From Clostridiaceae bacterium UBA6085 (lineage in GTDB: Bacteria; Bacillota; Clostridia; Clostridiales; Clostridiaceae): a DNA stretch of 7,275 nt. The position numbers and the translations under genes were made by a program. The notes below the pieces were generated by a model. The model did no database searches. It was not told the origin of the DNA and saw nothing but the letters and a program-made list of their open reading frames with translations. The stretch spans positions 13,525 to 20,799 of the forward strand of contig DIXH01000048.1 of assembly GCA_002428605.1 (NCBI GenBank), read 5' to 3'. Positions within the stretch are counted from its first letter, which is position 1, and each line of letters opens with the position of its first letter. Shown piece by piece: positions 6,802 to 7,275 of this stretch.

Positions 6802-6895
6802 TAGCCTTCAGATCTGCCTTTGGAAAATTCAGTTGAATAAGGTAATTTCCAGTGTCATTTCGCGAGTATTTGTTCCGGTTAACAGATATCTGCAT
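6794..6895 (-). CDS. Possible 33-residue leader peptide before the giant exoprotein gene
   Basis: ATG 6895 opens a 33-codon frame ending at TAA 6796-6794, with AAGGA about 9 nt upstream. The product starts MQISVNRNKYSRNDTGNYLI and is basic, without a signal peptide or membrane segment. Its stop lies within the palindrome and just before the hairpin in the leader, an arrangement that could couple its translation to downstream expression. A frame this short occurs easily by chance, so this is a weak call. Confidence 0.2.
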   Translation of the reverse strand: MQISVNRNKYSRNDTGNYLIQLNFPKADLKAMT

Positions 6896-7212
6896 ATCCA
6901 GTTGTCCTTATGGTAGCTTTTAGCGGGTATCGTGCAGTTTATCGAAAGAGACAAAAGTACCAGGATCTCATCTGAAGGGAATTCTCACAGTAATGAATTG
7001 ATAGCAAAAAGTGATAATTGGAAATCAGTAACCATCATAGAAAAATACAGACAATCGCTACAACGCTAACATCTCACATACAAAAGCGGAGAACTCATGC
7101 GGATTCGACATCGGATCATAGCCTGAAGCTTAGTATAATTTCAAAATCAATGTAACATCATTTTCATATCTTGTAATTATATAAAACGCAATATTCTGAA
7201 TTATTCAAATAT
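6896..7212. other. AT-rich intergenic region, no gene seen
   Basis: No reading frame of convincing length or ribosome site is present on either strand, and no tRNA or other known RNA is recognised. It presumably carries the promoter of the exoprotein locus. Confidence 0.6.
7034..7063 (-). promoter_or_regulatory. Weak candidate promoter for the giant exoprotein gene
   Basis: On the minus strand TTGTAG (7063-7058) and TATGAT (7039-7034) are 18 bp apart. The -10 is good (five of six), the -35 poor (three of six). The leader to ATG 6725 would be about 300 nt and include the hairpin and palindrome at 6772-6801. Confidence 0.25.
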
Positions 7213-7260
7213 GAGAGCACTCAATTAAGAAGTATGATACTTAACAATTGAAGTACTCTC
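7213..7260. repeat. Long AT-rich inverted repeat near the right edge
   Basis: GAGAG (7213-7217) pairs with CTCTC (7256-7260), and pairing continues inward through ACT/AGT and CAATT/AATTG to a perfect palindrome AAGTATGATACTT (7230-7242). There are 18 base pairs in all, with one mismatch, one bulged base and a 3x3 internal loop. No U tract follows on either strand, so it is an imperfect terminator candidate for a gene outside the window. A palindromic miniature element or protein-binding site is also possible. Confidence 0.55.
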
Positions 7261-7275
7261 AATCAGCAAATGAAT

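Noticed and set aside
6735..6960. Possible c-di-GMP riboswitch in the giant gene's leader
   Set aside because: Short GAAGG and GACG strings appear, but the conserved GEMM-type core and tetraloop arrangement are absent.

Overview
The window holds only minus-strand genes, and every intact one is predicted to be exported. Order in the direction of transcription (right to left): a leader region (7275-6726), a very large secreted protein of 1149 residues with Asp-box (BNR, sialidase-like propeller) motifs (6725-3276), a 528-bp gap with a compact GC-rich foldable element (3115-3181), a 56-residue precursor of a tiny secreted Pro/Gly-rich peptide (2747-2577), a 413-residue secreted beta-rich protein (2510-1269), a strong hairpin that probably ends the unit (1209-1175), the decayed C-terminal half of a sensor histidine kinase (about 1137-581), and an exported Asp/Arg/Gln-rich repeat protein (549-1) that runs off the left edge.

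The style suggests a Gram-positive or Clostridia-like bacterium. Start codons follow strong GGAGG-type ribosome binding sites with 5-nt spacers, signal peptides begin MKR or MPRK and end in A-x-A-type sites without lipoboxes, and the left-edge protein has the D/R/Q repeat look I associate with Firmicutes exoproteins. This is inference; there is no rRNA or other taxonomic marker. There are no tRNAs, CRISPR arrays, transposases or phage genes.

The large protein, the peptide and the 413-residue protein share orientation and export signals, and the two large ones have near-identical signal-peptide ends (SVNA). The last two genes have 66 bp between them and share a short duplicated leader sequence. 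They look like one secreted or cell-surface module. I recognise only general features (Asp boxes, a possible N-terminal beta-sandwich, Ca-type Asp-rich loops) and no catalytic triad, so the function is unknown. The kinase remnant sits 31 bp before the repeat-protein gene, as though that gene had once followed a two-component system.

The most interesting parts are the peptide, the folded element upstream of it, the duplicated leader motif, and the uncharacterised exoprotein pair. Many other open frames exist but are antisense or out-of-frame shadows of these genes.
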